A stretch of 47,872 nucleotides of DNA, taken from positions 1 to 47,872 of the IMG/VR virus record IMGVR_UViG_3300044645_000555, one strand, 5' to 3'. Shown piece by piece: positions 5,444 to 14,232 of the stretch; the stretch's first letter is position 1; each line of letters opens with the position of its first letter. The notes below the pieces were generated by a model. It searched no databases and had not been told where the DNA came from. It was given only the letters and a program-made list of their open reading frames with translations. A program made the translations under genes and the position numbers. This stretch comes from a virus.

Positions 5444-6215
5444 AGGTTATTAGTTTGGTTGCTGGAAGTTCACCATTCTGACATCCACGCCAATCTAGGA
5501 TGCCAATACCGGGGCGACAAATAGAATCTCCTACTACTTTGTGACCATATTTTGTGAGCAATTGCCAAGCAGGAGTTGCCATGAAAATACCTGATCCATC
5601 ATTGAAAATACCGCCCGTGTGCCTATGGCCTCGTAAATATACTTTTGGAACCCTATGACCAACACGGGAGTAATTCTGTCGAGCATTGCCCATCGTTATA
5701 GACATTGCCCCTGCTTCAAGGTATGCCCTAGAACTGGTCGGCATATGGTGGGCAATATCAATCAAGGTTCCGTTAATTTCAACGAGTCCTTTGTCTCCTA
5801 GCCAGATTGCCCCAATCTCTTTGGCAATCATCTTTTCCCAATCTCCAACGTGGCATTCTGTTCCTGCCGTCATGTAAACAACTGATGCCATTTTAGCCAA
5901 TGGCTTGAGGCATTCAACAGCCGCAAGTGCATGGTCAAAATTTAATGCCGCCACAACTTCCGTTGTTCCATGATGCCTTCCCTCAATGCAGTCGCCATTA
6001 ATAAAAAGTGCAAATGGATCGTTTTTAAAGTGACCTTTGATCTTTTTGTTTTTGTCCTGCCAGCATTGCCATAGCCATTGCTGGTGAAGATTGTTTCCAA
6101 GGCTAACTTTATTGCCTGTGCTTGTGATATGATCATCAGGCCAAAGACCAACAGATGACCCACAATGGAGATCCGATACTACAACCGCACCAACAGGGGG
6201 TTTTGATTTAATCAT
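5409..6215 (-). CDS. Calcineurin-like metallophosphoesterase
   Basis: 268 aa. The five metal-binding blocks are present: SDLHCGS (D15, H17), INGDCIEG (N73-D75), GTECHVGD (H122 in place of the usual GNH box), IDIAHH (H156-H157) and LRGHRH (G196-H199). These coordinate two metal ions for phosphodiester or phosphomonoester hydrolysis. Phages carry such enzymes for nucleotide or nucleic-acid end processing; substrate cannot be told here. Start overlaps the stop of the upstream gene (ATGATTAA). Confidence 0.85.
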   Translation of the reverse strand: MIKSKPPVGAVVVSDLHCGSSVGLWPDDHITSTGNKVSLGNNLHQQWLWQCWQDKNKKIKGHFKNDPFALFINGDCIEGRHHGTTEVVAALNFDHALAAVECLKPLAKMASVVYMTAGTECHVGDWEKMIAKEIGAIWLGDKGLVEINGTLIDIAHHMPTSSRAYLEAGAMSITMGNARQNYSRVGHRVPKVYLRGHRHTGGIFNDGSGIFMATPAWQLLTKYGHKVVGDSICRPGIGILDWRGCQNGELPATKLITYEPSETKPIRS

Positions 6216-6603
6216 TGGATTGTTTTTTTATATCCTGCGGAGGCTTATCAGAAACTAGATTCTTTAGTAATCGGGATGCATCACGCAAGGATATTTCCTC
6301 ATCCTCCATCATTTGTGCAAGCATCTGCATTAACTTAATCCGTTCGGTGAGATGGTGAAGGTAACTGATGAGATCCAATTGCTCATCCTTTAGATTTCTA
6401 GCATACCATCCTGCCCCTGCTGTCCAGAACTGCGTTTTGTGTTCTGCGCTTCCCTTAAAATACTTATCCAATCCAGCTACTGTTGCTTCTGACCAAATAT
6501 CAAGAGCATCTTGTTCTGGAGTCATGTCACTTTTTTTTAGGTTTTTTACCTTTGGGTTTTTGAATTGACCCATAACCAACTCTAGCAGATCGGAGAATTG
6601 CAT
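6208..6603 (-). CDS. Helical hypothetical protein
   Basis: 131 aa. The middle, WTAGAGWYARNLKDEQLDLI followed by SYLHHLTERI, resembles the helix pair of MazG-like and related nucleotide pyrophosphohydrolase proteins, but the EExxE metal motif is missing, so no enzyme activity is claimed. The start is preceded by the AAGCAACCACCACATC leader that also precedes many early genes. Coupled to the phosphoesterase downstream. Confidence 0.6.
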   Translation of the reverse strand: MQFSDLLELVMGQFKNPKVKNLKKSDMTPEQDALDIWSEATVAGLDKYFKGSAEHKTQFWTAGAGWYARNLKDEQLDLISYLHHLTERIKLMQMLAQMMEDEEISLRDASRLLKNLVSDKPPQDIKKQSND

Positions 6604-6630
6604 TTGGTTTTGCGGATGTGGTGGTTGCTT

Positions 6631-6783
6631 TCATATGCTGTCTACAAATCGTTTCCAAATTTGTTTGGGACGAATACAGCTTGCCACGTTGCATACATGG
6701 CAAGAATTTTCATGGCAAGTGTTTAATTCAGAAAAGCAATATGGGCAGTAGTTGTTTACATAGTAAACCCAACCCAAAAACAT
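6631..6783 (-). CDS. Cysteine-rich 50-aa protein (zinc ribbon-like)
   Basis: A short frame from ATG 6783 to TGA 6631. Two paired knuckles, CPYC (residues 13-16) and CHVC about 14 residues later, plus extra Cys and His residues (NTCHENSC, VASC), suggest zinc binding. It occupies what would otherwise be a 190-base gap. Function unknown. An overlapping ATGA at its stop could open a 35-codon basic ORF, which I read instead as leader of the 6603 gene. Confidence 0.5.
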   Translation of the reverse strand: MFLGWVYYVNNYCPYCFSELNTCHENSCHVCNVASCIRPKQIWKRFVDSI

Positions 6784-6797
6784 TTTTAGAATGTATT

Positions 6798-6995
6798 TCA
6801 ATTTTTTAAAACACTAATCCCGATGTAACCAGCGGCATCAGAAGAAATATTGATATTTACATTCTGAACATTTGACCAAGTTGCTTCATTTGGAAGTTCA
6901 ACAACAGATGAAAGGGCAGTAAACAAAGATTGAATGTCTGAACTATTAAGATCAGATTGAGTATATTCGGATTTGGCGGTTACAATGATGGGCAT
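6798..6995 (-). CDS. Small hypothetical protein
   Basis: 65 aa. MPIIVTAKSEYTQSDLNSSD at the start and VNINISSDAAGYIGISVLK at the end suggest a small beta-rich soluble protein, possibly a minor virion component. No known motif. It is read after the large terminase on the same strand, across a 400-base gap. Confidence 0.5.
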   Translation of the reverse strand: MPIIVTAKSEYTQSDLNSSDIQSLFTALSSVVELPNEATWSNVQNVNINISSDAAGYIGISVLKN

Positions 6996-7144
6996 ATTTT
7001 TATAGGTGTGAGTTGAGAGTATTGAGATAGTTTGTGTTTAAGGTCAATGCTTTTGTAGGGATAAAGAAACAGAAAAGAGTAAAGCAAACTCCCCCCTTAT
7101 CCCCCCACCCTCAAGTGAGAAAGCCTGTCAGAAAAGAAAAGAAA

Positions 7145-7258
7145 CTACTGCTCACCGATAATCTGCAAGCAGGGTGTTTCTCCTCGTTTCTTACGGGTAT
7201 GGAGTTTTGGTTCTCCAAAGCCGAGTTCTTGGATCATGTGGTACGCATTCACACCCAT
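7145..7258 (-). CDS. Possible 37-aa protein
   Basis: ATG 7258 to TAG 7145. The product (MGVNAYHMIQELGFGEPK..., then HTRKKRGE) is basic in the middle and has a helix-turn-helix-like spacing, but it is too short for a firm call. GTGAGG lies just before the ATG. Same strand as the flanking genes. Confidence 0.3.
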   Translation of the reverse strand: MGVNAYHMIQELGFGEPKLHTRKKRGETPCLQIIGEQ

Positions 7259-7279
7259 CCTCACTTGCTATAACGGGCA

Positions 7280-7320
7280 AGCCCCGCCGAGTGGTGAAGC
7301 ACTACAGCGGGGCTTTCGTT
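7280..7320 (+). terminator. Hairpin with T-rich tail on the plus strand
   Basis: AGCCCCGC (7280-7287) pairs with GCGGGGCT (7307-7314), with an inner AGTG/CACT helix; TTCGTTTGTTT follows on the plus strand. On the minus strand, where the genes lie, the stem is followed by TGCCC. It therefore looks built to stop rightward antisense transcripts, or to act as an RNA 3'-end hairpin for the terminase message. Confidence 0.5.
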
Positions 7321-7403
7321 TGTTTGAGGAAAGTCTTTTTTGAATGCTTCACCATTCAGTTTTCCCAACTTATCAAAAATGATAATTCCGTCAACAACTT
7401 TTT

Positions 7404-9329
7404 TTAAAAACCGTCTGGATCAGGAGTGGAGCCACCATATCCCCATTCTTCTTCCATTGCCACTTCTTCCGTATCTCCCTTTGAATGGATCAAACGATTT
7501 TCAAAATCCCGAATCTCCAGAATGTCCAAGGATTCAGCTTCTTCTTCAAAGTTGAATTCAAGTCCTGCCCTTCGGAGCATTTGAACAGCATAGGTAAAAG
7601 AATCAGCCAAATCGGGTGATTTCTTCAACCGCTGTTTCATGTCGAGCTTTTTCTCAACAGAAACCTTTCTGCCTTTGTGGGAGTAAAGCCTAGAGCAAAG
7701 TTCGTTCACTACTTGAGAATGCCTTTCAACGTCTATGCCAACCAAAGAACGAGTTGACATTGCGGTATGGACAGCAAACCAATATTCCGTAACCAAACGA
7801 TCATATGCCTCTTTGCAAGTGCGTTGGTCAAGGTTGCTGATCTTTCGTTCTGTTGGCATTCCCATAGATGAAATCGGGAACACAAACATTGCTTCTGGAT
7901 TATACTTACTCCATTCAATGATGATTGCCCTCATCATTTTGCCGCCGTCACCAGATATATCCAATCCAAAGTCCCTTGGATGGACTCCATATTCAAGACA
8001 ATCTCTAACTACTTGTATTGCAATACTTTCTTCAAACACCTCTCCTACTGAACTATTGTATTCTCTAGTTCCAAGGTAATAGCCAAGGCTTCTGCCAGTA
8101 TCGTTTGGCCCAAAACGGCAAAATGTAGCCGCACATCTGTCTCCTCCTGCGGTAAATGCAGGGTCAAAGCCGCAAACAACCTTTGTTTTGCCACTCCAAA
8201 CTGGCTCCCAATTGATGTCGCATCCTTGGATGAACTGTTTTGAGAAGATTGTGAGTTCTACAGAGGAATCAGGCCACCATCCATAGACATTTCGCCAGTA
8301 TTCTAGGGCATTTTTGTTGCCATAGCATCGCTTTAGGGTAGCGGCTTCGCCTTGAATGGTCAAAAACCGATCAAATGGCGGGATTTCTGCATCAGGAACT
8401 TGGAAATTAGGGCTATCTTCACCAGATAGATGAAGAGCAACGCCTGTTCTGGTTGTCCATTTGTGTGTATAGCGGTTTACGGACTCCCATTCCAAAGGAT
8501 GATCTGGCTGGCAAAGTTCAGTATGGGGGTTATTTGCTGTTGCCGCTGGGTTTGCCATGCCTCCAAAGATAAAGTCTGGATTTGCTCCAAGGTTTACACG
8601 GGTATCTAGGGCATAGAGATCCATTTCTGCCAACTCGTCCAAAAACAAGCGCATACGAGCATTTTTGCGCCCTCTTGTGTTCTCAACAGAGCGTTTTCCC
8701 TCACCTCCTTTGGGAAAAGCCAAGGCTTTGATGGCATTTGTGTAGTCTCTTTCTGAATCTTTTGTGTCAATAGACTCAAAAACAATCATCCTTCGATACT
8801 CTACAAGGTTGCCAATAGAAGCATCTTTTCCGTATTTAGCCTGTAGGTTACGCATGGCAATTCGGTAAAGGGTACAAACCTTACCCCACAATCGGTCTTC
8901 GGAAGCATCCAAAGAGGTAGATGCTACATATGTTGAAGTGAAATCAGGAGCGCAAAGCCAATCAATGATGATACAAGCCGCAACAGAAAAGGTTTTTCCG
9001 CTAGATGCACACCCTGCAATGCCCCAATCGTTCTCGTTGCAGAACAAATCTATAATGTCCAAGGCGTAATTGTTTGGGATTCCTTGAGAATGGAGCAAAA
9101 CATCATTGCCATAAATCAACTGGAAGCAATTAACCATGTGTTGTGCAGGGTTAAGCAATCCGCATTCATCCAACTTAATCCCCATCTTGATTCGCTCACG
9201 CCTTCCAAACTCTCCACGAGTCAATCTATATGCAATTAACTCCCTGACAAATTGGTGCTGGTTTTTGAAGAAGGGGATTCCGTAATCCGTATCTTGTGGA
9301 ACATCCAAACAAAGGTTTTTATAATTCAT
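7404..9329 (-). CDS. terL: Terminase large subunit (packaging ATPase and nuclease)
   Basis: 641 aa from ATG 9329 (a TTG six bases upstream is less likely). ATPase: Walker A GCASSGKT at residues 106-113; Walker B RLFLDELAEM at about 227-236 with the D-E pair. Nuclease (RNase H fold): VCGFDPAF (D389), FGLDISGDGG (D457) and SPDLADSFTYAV near the C-terminus supply the acidic triad. It cuts concatemers and drives DNA through the portal at 9772. Unusually it is transcribed away from the portal and head genes, and its small subunit candidate is 6 kb away on the other strand. Confidence 0.92.
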   Translation of the reverse strand: MNYKNLCLDVPQDTDYGIPFFKNQHQFVRELIAYRLTRGEFGRRERIKMGIKLDECGLLNPAQHMVNCFQLIYGNDVLLHSQGIPNNYALDIIDLFCNENDWGIAGCASSGKTFSVAACIIIDWLCAPDFTSTYVASTSLDASEDRLWGKVCTLYRIAMRNLQAKYGKDASIGNLVEYRRMIVFESIDTKDSERDYTNAIKALAFPKGGEGKRSVENTRGRKNARMRLFLDELAEMDLYALDTRVNLGANPDFIFGGMANPAATANNPHTELCQPDHPLEWESVNRYTHKWTTRTGVALHLSGEDSPNFQVPDAEIPPFDRFLTIQGEAATLKRCYGNKNALEYWRNVYGWWPDSSVELTIFSKQFIQGCDINWEPVWSGKTKVVCGFDPAFTAGGDRCAATFCRFGPNDTGRSLGYYLGTREYNSSVGEVFEESIAIQVVRDCLEYGVHPRDFGLDISGDGGKMMRAIIIEWSKYNPEAMFVFPISSMGMPTERKISNLDQRTCKEAYDRLVTEYWFAVHTAMSTRSLVGIDVERHSQVVNELCSRLYSHKGRKVSVEKKLDMKQRLKKSPDLADSFTYAVQMLRRAGLEFNFEEEAESLDILEIRDFENRLIHSKGDTEEVAMEEEWGYGGSTPDPDGF

Positions 9330-9380
9330 GCACAATTACTATTGACTTATTTTATAAATTAATACAAGCATTTGAACTGC
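9330..9380. promoter_or_regulatory. Divergent promoter between terminase and head operons
   Basis: This 51-base AT-rich gap holds CTATTGACT (about 9337-9345) reading toward the head genes, followed by TTTATAAATTAATA. It must contain the start signals for both the leftward terminase transcript and the rightward structural operon. The CTATTGAC string matches the gap at 4567-4622. Confidence 0.45.
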
Positions 9381-9770
9381 ATGAGACTCAAAGATAAAAA
9401 CGGATCAATCCCCGGAGGACTCTGGTATCAATATAACGACGATCAAGGTAATACTTATCGTGTCAACGGAATGGATCTTCCTTTTGGTAAATCATTTTCA
9501 AGAAAGGTTTTTAGCGACATGATGGTAAACAATGTTTCCGTTCCTGATAATTTAGATTACTTGATTGAACAACAAATCTGTAATAGGATTGGAAGCCAAT
9601 ATTGTTGGCAGGAAGCTGGAGACAAAGTTGCAAATGTAATTCATACCTTTGCAAATTTGGGAGATCGTGTAGCGGCAAGCCTTGGGGTTAAATCAAACCT
9701 TGAGAAAGCGGCAAAAGGATGCACCTCATGTCAAAAGCGCAGACAAGCAATGAACCAAGCACTCGGATAA
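9381..9770 (+). CDS. Conserved small virion-region protein with C-terminal CxxC
   Basis: 129 aa from ATG 9381 (a TTG nine bases upstream extends it by three residues). Ends with CTSCQKRRQAMNQALG, a tail found in many phage proteins encoded just upstream of the portal. The N-terminal half is beta-rich, the rest helical. One base separates its stop from the portal start. Role not established; packaging or connector accessory is possible. Confidence 0.6.
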   Translation: MRLKDKNGSIPGGLWYQYNDDQGNTYRVNGMDLPFGKSFSRKVFSDMMVNNVSVPDNLDYLIEQQICNRIGSQYCWQEAGDKVANVIHTFANLGDRVAASLGVKSNLEKAAKGCTSCQKRRQAMNQALG

Positions 9771-9771
9771 A

Positions 9772-12324
9772 ATGGCAAAAACCAAAAAAATTGTAAATCG
9801 TGAAGGTGTTTCCTCTTGGGGATTTAATACCATTAACTCCAATGGTGTTGCACCAACAAGCCGTGTCCAAACTGCCAATGATGCATTTACAATTTGCTGG
9901 AACTTGCGACTAGATAACGCTGGTCGTGAGCGCAAGTGGGGGCGTATTTACAAGTGCTATAAAGGGTTTCCCCCTACCGATTATAGCCAAGTAGCCTCTC
10001 GTCAGCTTTCGGGAATGAGCAATGTTCCATTCCGTCAAATGAAATTTATTGTTGATAACCAGAAGTCATCGTTTGTTGACATGGTTATGGAGCGTAATAC
10101 TGCCGCAAACATTACTACAAAAATTGGCAATCCTACGGAAAAGAAGCAATGGAGTGACATTATCAGCGTTGGCTTTGATAAAATGCTTCGTTCATGGAAT
10201 AGCTATAACTACAATGTGGAATTGGATGTGGAAGAAATGACCCTGTTTGGAAAGGGCTTTGAAATTGCAGAAGATAGGGACGGTTGGCCCACAAAAAGTT
10301 TTCATAACTCCAATGTGCTAATTCCAGATAAAACGTATGCTGATCTCACGAACTTGGGTGAGATTTGCATTAAACGTAGCTACACCCCCCTTGAGTTCTG
10401 GCTCAAGATTACTGGTGGGGAGGAAGATTCTGAAAAGGCACAAAAATATGCTACGGATATGGGGTGGAACTTTTGGGCTTGTGTTGATGCCCTTCGGATG
10501 TTCACCACAAACTATCGCAACACCTACACCAATACGGAGTGGTTGCGTGACGTATCTAGCGGCAACCTAAACCTATCCCGTCTTTATACTCTCCGTATTG
10601 AACTTTATGAACTGTATATCATGGAGTTCAATGGATCTATTTCCAAAATGCTCCTTCTCCAGAACTACGGAGGATTGATTCTTGGGTACAAAGAAAATGG
10701 TCGTAAGGATTTGACTGAAGAAGAATACAGGGATCAAACAGGATTCCTATACTATCGCAAAGATTGGGTAGAAAAGGATGGCGATGGATGGAATGACATC
10801 ATTGCTCCTATGACCGATTCTGCTGGTAGCGGCATCTGGCATGAGATCCAAGGGCTTGCTGAATCTATCTTTATTCAATGCAGGGCTTATGACATCCACA
10901 TGAACCGCTTTATGGATGCGGTTGATTGGAATACTCGCCTTATGTTTAAAGGTGGTACTGCTGAAGCAACCAAGAAACTTAAACAGATGGAATGGCAACC
11001 TTGGATGATTTTGCCGCAAGACGTTGAACCAATTCAAGTATCAATTAGTATTCCATTCCAAGAAATTCTTGCTGGTATTCAGTTTTATCAAGCTGACCTT
11101 TATCGTGGCATTGGTGCGTACAATATCGGCATGGCAAACAAGGGTGGAAAACAAAGGACAAAGGGCGAGGCAGAACTTGATGCCGCCGAATCTGCAAAGC
11201 TCCAAGGAACCCAAATCCGTAGGTTTAATGATAACCAGACACGCTGGTTGCGAATGCTCTATAAGAGGATGAGCAATACCACAAAGGGTGGTAATGGTTA
11301 TAAGATGAAAGAACAATTTGTAGAGTTCATGGAACAGAATGGAGTTCCAAAAGAAGCATGGAAGTGGGAAAACATTGAAAACCTAGAAAGCAATATGCTT
11401 GCTGGTTCTGGAAGCCCATCTTACAAGCTGATGGCGGCTCAACAAACTGTTTCACTTACTGGCATGACTCCAGCAAATGAAGGTCAAGCAAACGCAATTG
11501 CTGATGCCATTGCCGCACTTAATGGTCGTCAAAACGTGAATCGTTATGTCCAGCAAAGCCAAGTTCAGATTCCCGATGAGCAAGGCATTATTTCAATGGA
11601 GAACATTGGAATGACTGATCCAAAAGGCAACCCTGCAAACTTCCGTGTGTATCCTGATCAGAACCATATTGAACACTTTAATGGTCATATCCAAGATGCA
11701 ATGGTTTCGTTGCAGGAAGCGCAACAGGCAATGCAAGCCTCGCCAGTTGCACAAAACGCCATGAATAGCCAGCAAGCGCAATCGTCTGTTGATGATGAGG
11801 CGTTTAACCTATTGCGTGATATTTATGCTACACTCATGCGATTCAAAGGGCCGCATCTTGTTGCTCACCTTGGATTTATCGAAAGAGATCCAACCAAGAA
11901 AGAAATGGCAAAGCAGTATGCGCAACAGATGCAGATGCTTCAGCGTGGTGTGGACGAACTTGGTAGCCAAGTTGCACAAATGGCTCAAGCCAAACAGCAA
12001 GAGGGCAATCAGGGAATGCAAGATCCAAACACAATCAAGCTACAAGCAATGGTTGCTAAAGAAGCAATCCAAGCAGACAGCTTGAGGAAGAAAGAAGACA
12101 TCAAACTGGCGGCATTGGCTAATAAGGCTCAACTGCGTGAGGCAACATCAATGGAAAGGGCTTCTACTGATCTTGCAACAAAGAGGGCAAAAGCCGCAAA
12201 TGAGATCCAAATTCGTAGGGCAAAAGCCGCACAGGATGCACAGATTTTGCAAAACAAAAATAACCAAGAAATGCAAAGTCCAGTAGAAATGTCAGAACCA
12301 AGCAACCCGCAACCCGAACTATAA
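9772..12324 (+). CDS. Portal protein
   Basis: 850 aa, the size seen for large podovirus portals. The first 550 residues form the wing, stem and clip core: FRQMKFIVDNQKSSFVDMVM, then a long mixed region and YQADLYRGIGAYNIGMANKG. From about residue 640 it is Gln/Ala-rich coiled coil (QEAQQAMQAS, KQYAQQMQMLQRG, ATKRAKAANEIQIRRAKAA), the barrel-like C-terminal extension. Its place before scaffold and major capsid, and after the divergent terminase, supports the call. It forms the dodecameric DNA gate of the head. Confidence 0.82.
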   Translation: MAKTKKIVNREGVSSWGFNTINSNGVAPTSRVQTANDAFTICWNLRLDNAGRERKWGRIYKCYKGFPPTDYSQVASRQLSGMSNVPFRQMKFIVDNQKSSFVDMVMERNTAANITTKIGNPTEKKQWSDIISVGFDKMLRSWNSYNYNVELDVEEMTLFGKGFEIAEDRDGWPTKSFHNSNVLIPDKTYADLTNLGEICIKRSYTPLEFWLKITGGEEDSEKAQKYATDMGWNFWACVDALRMFTTNYRNTYTNTEWLRDVSSGNLNLSRLYTLRIELYELYIMEFNGSISKMLLLQNYGGLILGYKENGRKDLTEEEYRDQTGFLYYRKDWVEKDGDGWNDIIAPMTDSAGSGIWHEIQGLAESIFIQCRAYDIHMNRFMDAVDWNTRLMFKGGTAEATKKLKQMEWQPWMILPQDVEPIQVSISIPFQEILAGIQFYQADLYRGIGAYNIGMANKGGKQRTKGEAELDAAESAKLQGTQIRRFNDNQTRWLRMLYKRMSNTTKGGNGYKMKEQFVEFMEQNGVPKEAWKWENIENLESNMLAGSGSPSYKLMAAQQTVSLTGMTPANEGQANAIADAIAALNGRQNVNRYVQQSQVQIPDEQGIISMENIGMTDPKGNPANFRVYPDQNHIEHFNGHIQDAMVSLQEAQQAMQASPVAQNAMNSQQAQSSVDDEAFNLLRDIYATLMRFKGPHLVAHLGFIERDPTKKEMAKQYAQQMQMLQRGVDELGSQVAQMAQAKQQEGNQGMQDPNTIKLQAMVAKEAIQADSLRKKEDIKLAALANKAQLREATSMERASTDLATKRAKAANEIQIRRAKAAQDAQILQNKNNQEMQSPVEMSEPSNPQPEL

Positions 12325-12325
12325 C

Positions 12326-12610
12326 ATGGCAGACAAAAACACGCTTAACCTAGCCGCCGCTATTATCAATGATCGTAGATATAGCGAACTTAAAACAGCA
12401 ATTTACGAGGATCTTGTAAAAAACGATCACGCTACAGTTGTGGCAGTATTCAAAATGTTGCAAGATTATGCATTGGAAGCAGAAGATAATTCATTCCATG
12501 TTTCTGAAAAACCTAGAAAAATTATTGAGAAGATAACTACACATGATCTTGACCTTGATCCTGATCTTGATGATTCTCTGACCAATGAAGAGATTGCTCT
12601 TCGCAAGTAA
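12326..12610 (+). CDS. Small acidic hypothetical protein
   Basis: 94 aa between portal and scaffold, one base after the portal stop. Helical N-terminus, then a repetitive acidic run (DLDLDPDLDDSL). Ends in AAG TAA CCA, the first instance on the plus strand of the stop-leader motif seen through the early region. Might be a head accessory or scaffold partner. Confidence 0.6.
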   Translation: MADKNTLNLAAAIINDRRYSELKTAIYEDLVKNDHATVVAVFKMLQDYALEAEDNSFHVSEKPRKIIEKITTHDLDLDPDLDDSLTNEEIALRK

Positions 12611-12630
12611 CCACAAACAACCACACAAAT

Positions 12631-13956
12631 ATGTCTGAAACCGCCGTTGCAGAAACCACGCAAATTAACGATCTTACTTCAGCTTCCGTAGCTGACAAAG
12701 CCGCAAGAGATGCCGCAATTAAACAGGCAGATAGCTTTTTTAAAGGTGACATTAAGGATGCACCAAAAGGAAACCCTTCAGACCTTTTTAAGAAGTTTGC
12801 TGAAAAACTAAATCAAGACTCCACACAATATCAGGAAAAGATTGATGAAGAAAAGCAAACCAAGCGTGATGCTGAAGAGAATAGACCAGAACCAGAAATT
12901 AAAGCCTCTTCTGTAGATGACGAGAAAAAGGGTGGATATATCAAATCCCTCAAGCAAACCAATGAGCAACTCTCAAAAGAAGCGGCTGAACTAAAGGCCC
13001 GTGTAGAAAAGATTCCAGATTACGAAAAAGAAATTGAGGATCTTCGTTCCAAGATTGACGATGGAGGAACAAAGAAGGAAATGGAGAAGTTACGCAAGGA
13101 GCTTGAACAGGCAGTACAAGAAAGGCAAGAAAGGGAAACCGCCCTCATGTCGGATCTTGAGAATCTTCGTCAAGCCAATGCTTTGCTGAATCTCCCTGCT
13201 GATCCAAACTTCAAAAGGGATTATGATGCGCCGATTCTTAATGGATACAATCAGGTTAAAATGATTGTTGGTGATGATCAGTTTTCCGTTACTGAATTTG
13301 AGAAAGCTATTGCCGCTTATGAGGTTTCCCTTCGTAGTGAAGACCCAAGCGAAAAATCAAGACAACGTGAAATTTCCAAAACAACCCTAAATGCCATTTA
13401 TGAGAATCTTTCTCCAATGGAGCAAGCCAAGTTCCAAAACACGGCTTATGATGTTATGGCAAAAATTGAAGCAAGAAATTCTGCACTCAATGACTGGCAG
13501 AATACCAAAGCTAGGATTGATGAGGAAAACACTCGCAAAGCCCATGCTACAAGGTCGCAAGTAGGAAAGCGTTGGCAGGATGCATTCTCACAAGCTAAAC
13601 AAATGCTTGATGAGGCAATTAAGTATCCAGAAGAAATTGCCAAGATTATTGCATCACAACAAATTGATGATGACACATCGGAAGATGAGATGATTGCTGA
13701 AGCGGCATTGCGTGAAAATAGCAATTATGCTCCAGAACAAATCACCCGTGTTCTTCAACAGGGAGCAAAGTTTAAGAAACAAAAGGCTTATACCTTTGCT
13801 CTTGAAAAACAAGTTTCTGAATTAAACGAAACCATACGCAAGATGCGTGGGTCTTCTACTGGAGATGGAACTATTGGTTCCTCTTCTGCTGGCAAAGCAA
13901 CGGAAGTTGAAGAAAGAACTCCTGCGGCTTTGTTTGCTAAATTTAGAAATAAATAA
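12631..13956 (+). CDS. Scaffolding-like protein
   Basis: 441 aa, highly charged and helical with a long heptad region (residues about 95-190: IKSLKQTNEQLSKEAAELKA, EKEIEDLRSKI, MEKLRKELEQAVQERQERE). Position directly before the major capsid gene and the coiled-coil, Glu/Lys-rich composition fit a head assembly scaffold. Starts after the A/C-rich leader AACCACAAACAACCACACAA. No protease domain is visible. Confidence 0.65.
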   Translation: MSETAVAETTQINDLTSASVADKAARDAAIKQADSFFKGDIKDAPKGNPSDLFKKFAEKLNQDSTQYQEKIDEEKQTKRDAEENRPEPEIKASSVDDEKKGGYIKSLKQTNEQLSKEAAELKARVEKIPDYEKEIEDLRSKIDDGGTKKEMEKLRKELEQAVQERQERETALMSDLENLRQANALLNLPADPNFKRDYDAPILNGYNQVKMIVGDDQFSVTEFEKAIAAYEVSLRSEDPSEKSRQREISKTTLNAIYENLSPMEQAKFQNTAYDVMAKIEARNSALNDWQNTKARIDEENTRKAHATRSQVGKRWQDAFSQAKQMLDEAIKYPEEIAKIIASQQIDDDTSEDEMIAEAALRENSNYAPEQITRVLQQGAKFKKQKAYTFALEKQVSELNETIRKMRGSSTGDGTIGSSSAGKATEVEERTPAALFAKFRNK

Positions 13957-14232
13957 AATTTTCTGTTGACGGATTATTAAAAACACATTAATAGTCCGTT
14001 GACAGTATAACTCTGGATTAGTTGGTTTTGGTTAGCCGACTGTTCTTGGTGGAAGCGATGCGTCGGATAGCGACCGACATTAAATAATAAGCGGATCGTC
14101 AAACTGGAGAATAGTGGGGTGATCAAAACCATCAGCGATGGTTGCCAGATCGCAAACCCTAAACACATAAACGTGTTCTAAAAGGGAGCGATCCTTTTTG
14201 GGGCACACAAAAAACCCAAAACACACAATTAT
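13957..14232 (+). promoter_or_regulatory. Long structured leader of the major capsid gene
   Basis: 276 non-coding bases in an otherwise tightly packed operon. Helices in order: CGGATTATTAA (13970-13980)/TTAATAGTCCG (13988-13998), 11 bp with one U-G favouring the plus strand; GTCGG/CCGAC near 14072-14088; a perfect AACCATC-AGC-GATGGTT hairpin near 14127-14143; AAAAGG/CCTTTT near 14180-14197. TTGACG at 13966 and TTGACA at 13999 could be -35 boxes. The final 20 bases are A/C-rich and unstructured (ACACAAAAAACCCAAAACAC). Likely a dedicated capsid promoter plus a stabilising or regulatory leader. Confidence 0.55.

Larger units (their letters stand above)
6996..7403. other. Gap downstream of the large terminase
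   Basis: About 400 bases with at most one tiny gene (7145-7258) and a strong hairpin (7280-7314). Plus-strand frames at 7034-7407 have no recognisable protein features. A CTGCAAGCAG palindrome sits near 7165 and a GGAG/CTCC hairpin near 7201-7216. Confidence 0.4.

Noticed and set aside
7034-7407. Plus-strand ORFs of 77-79 codons
   Set aside because: Low-complexity products without motifs, running through a terminator hairpin.
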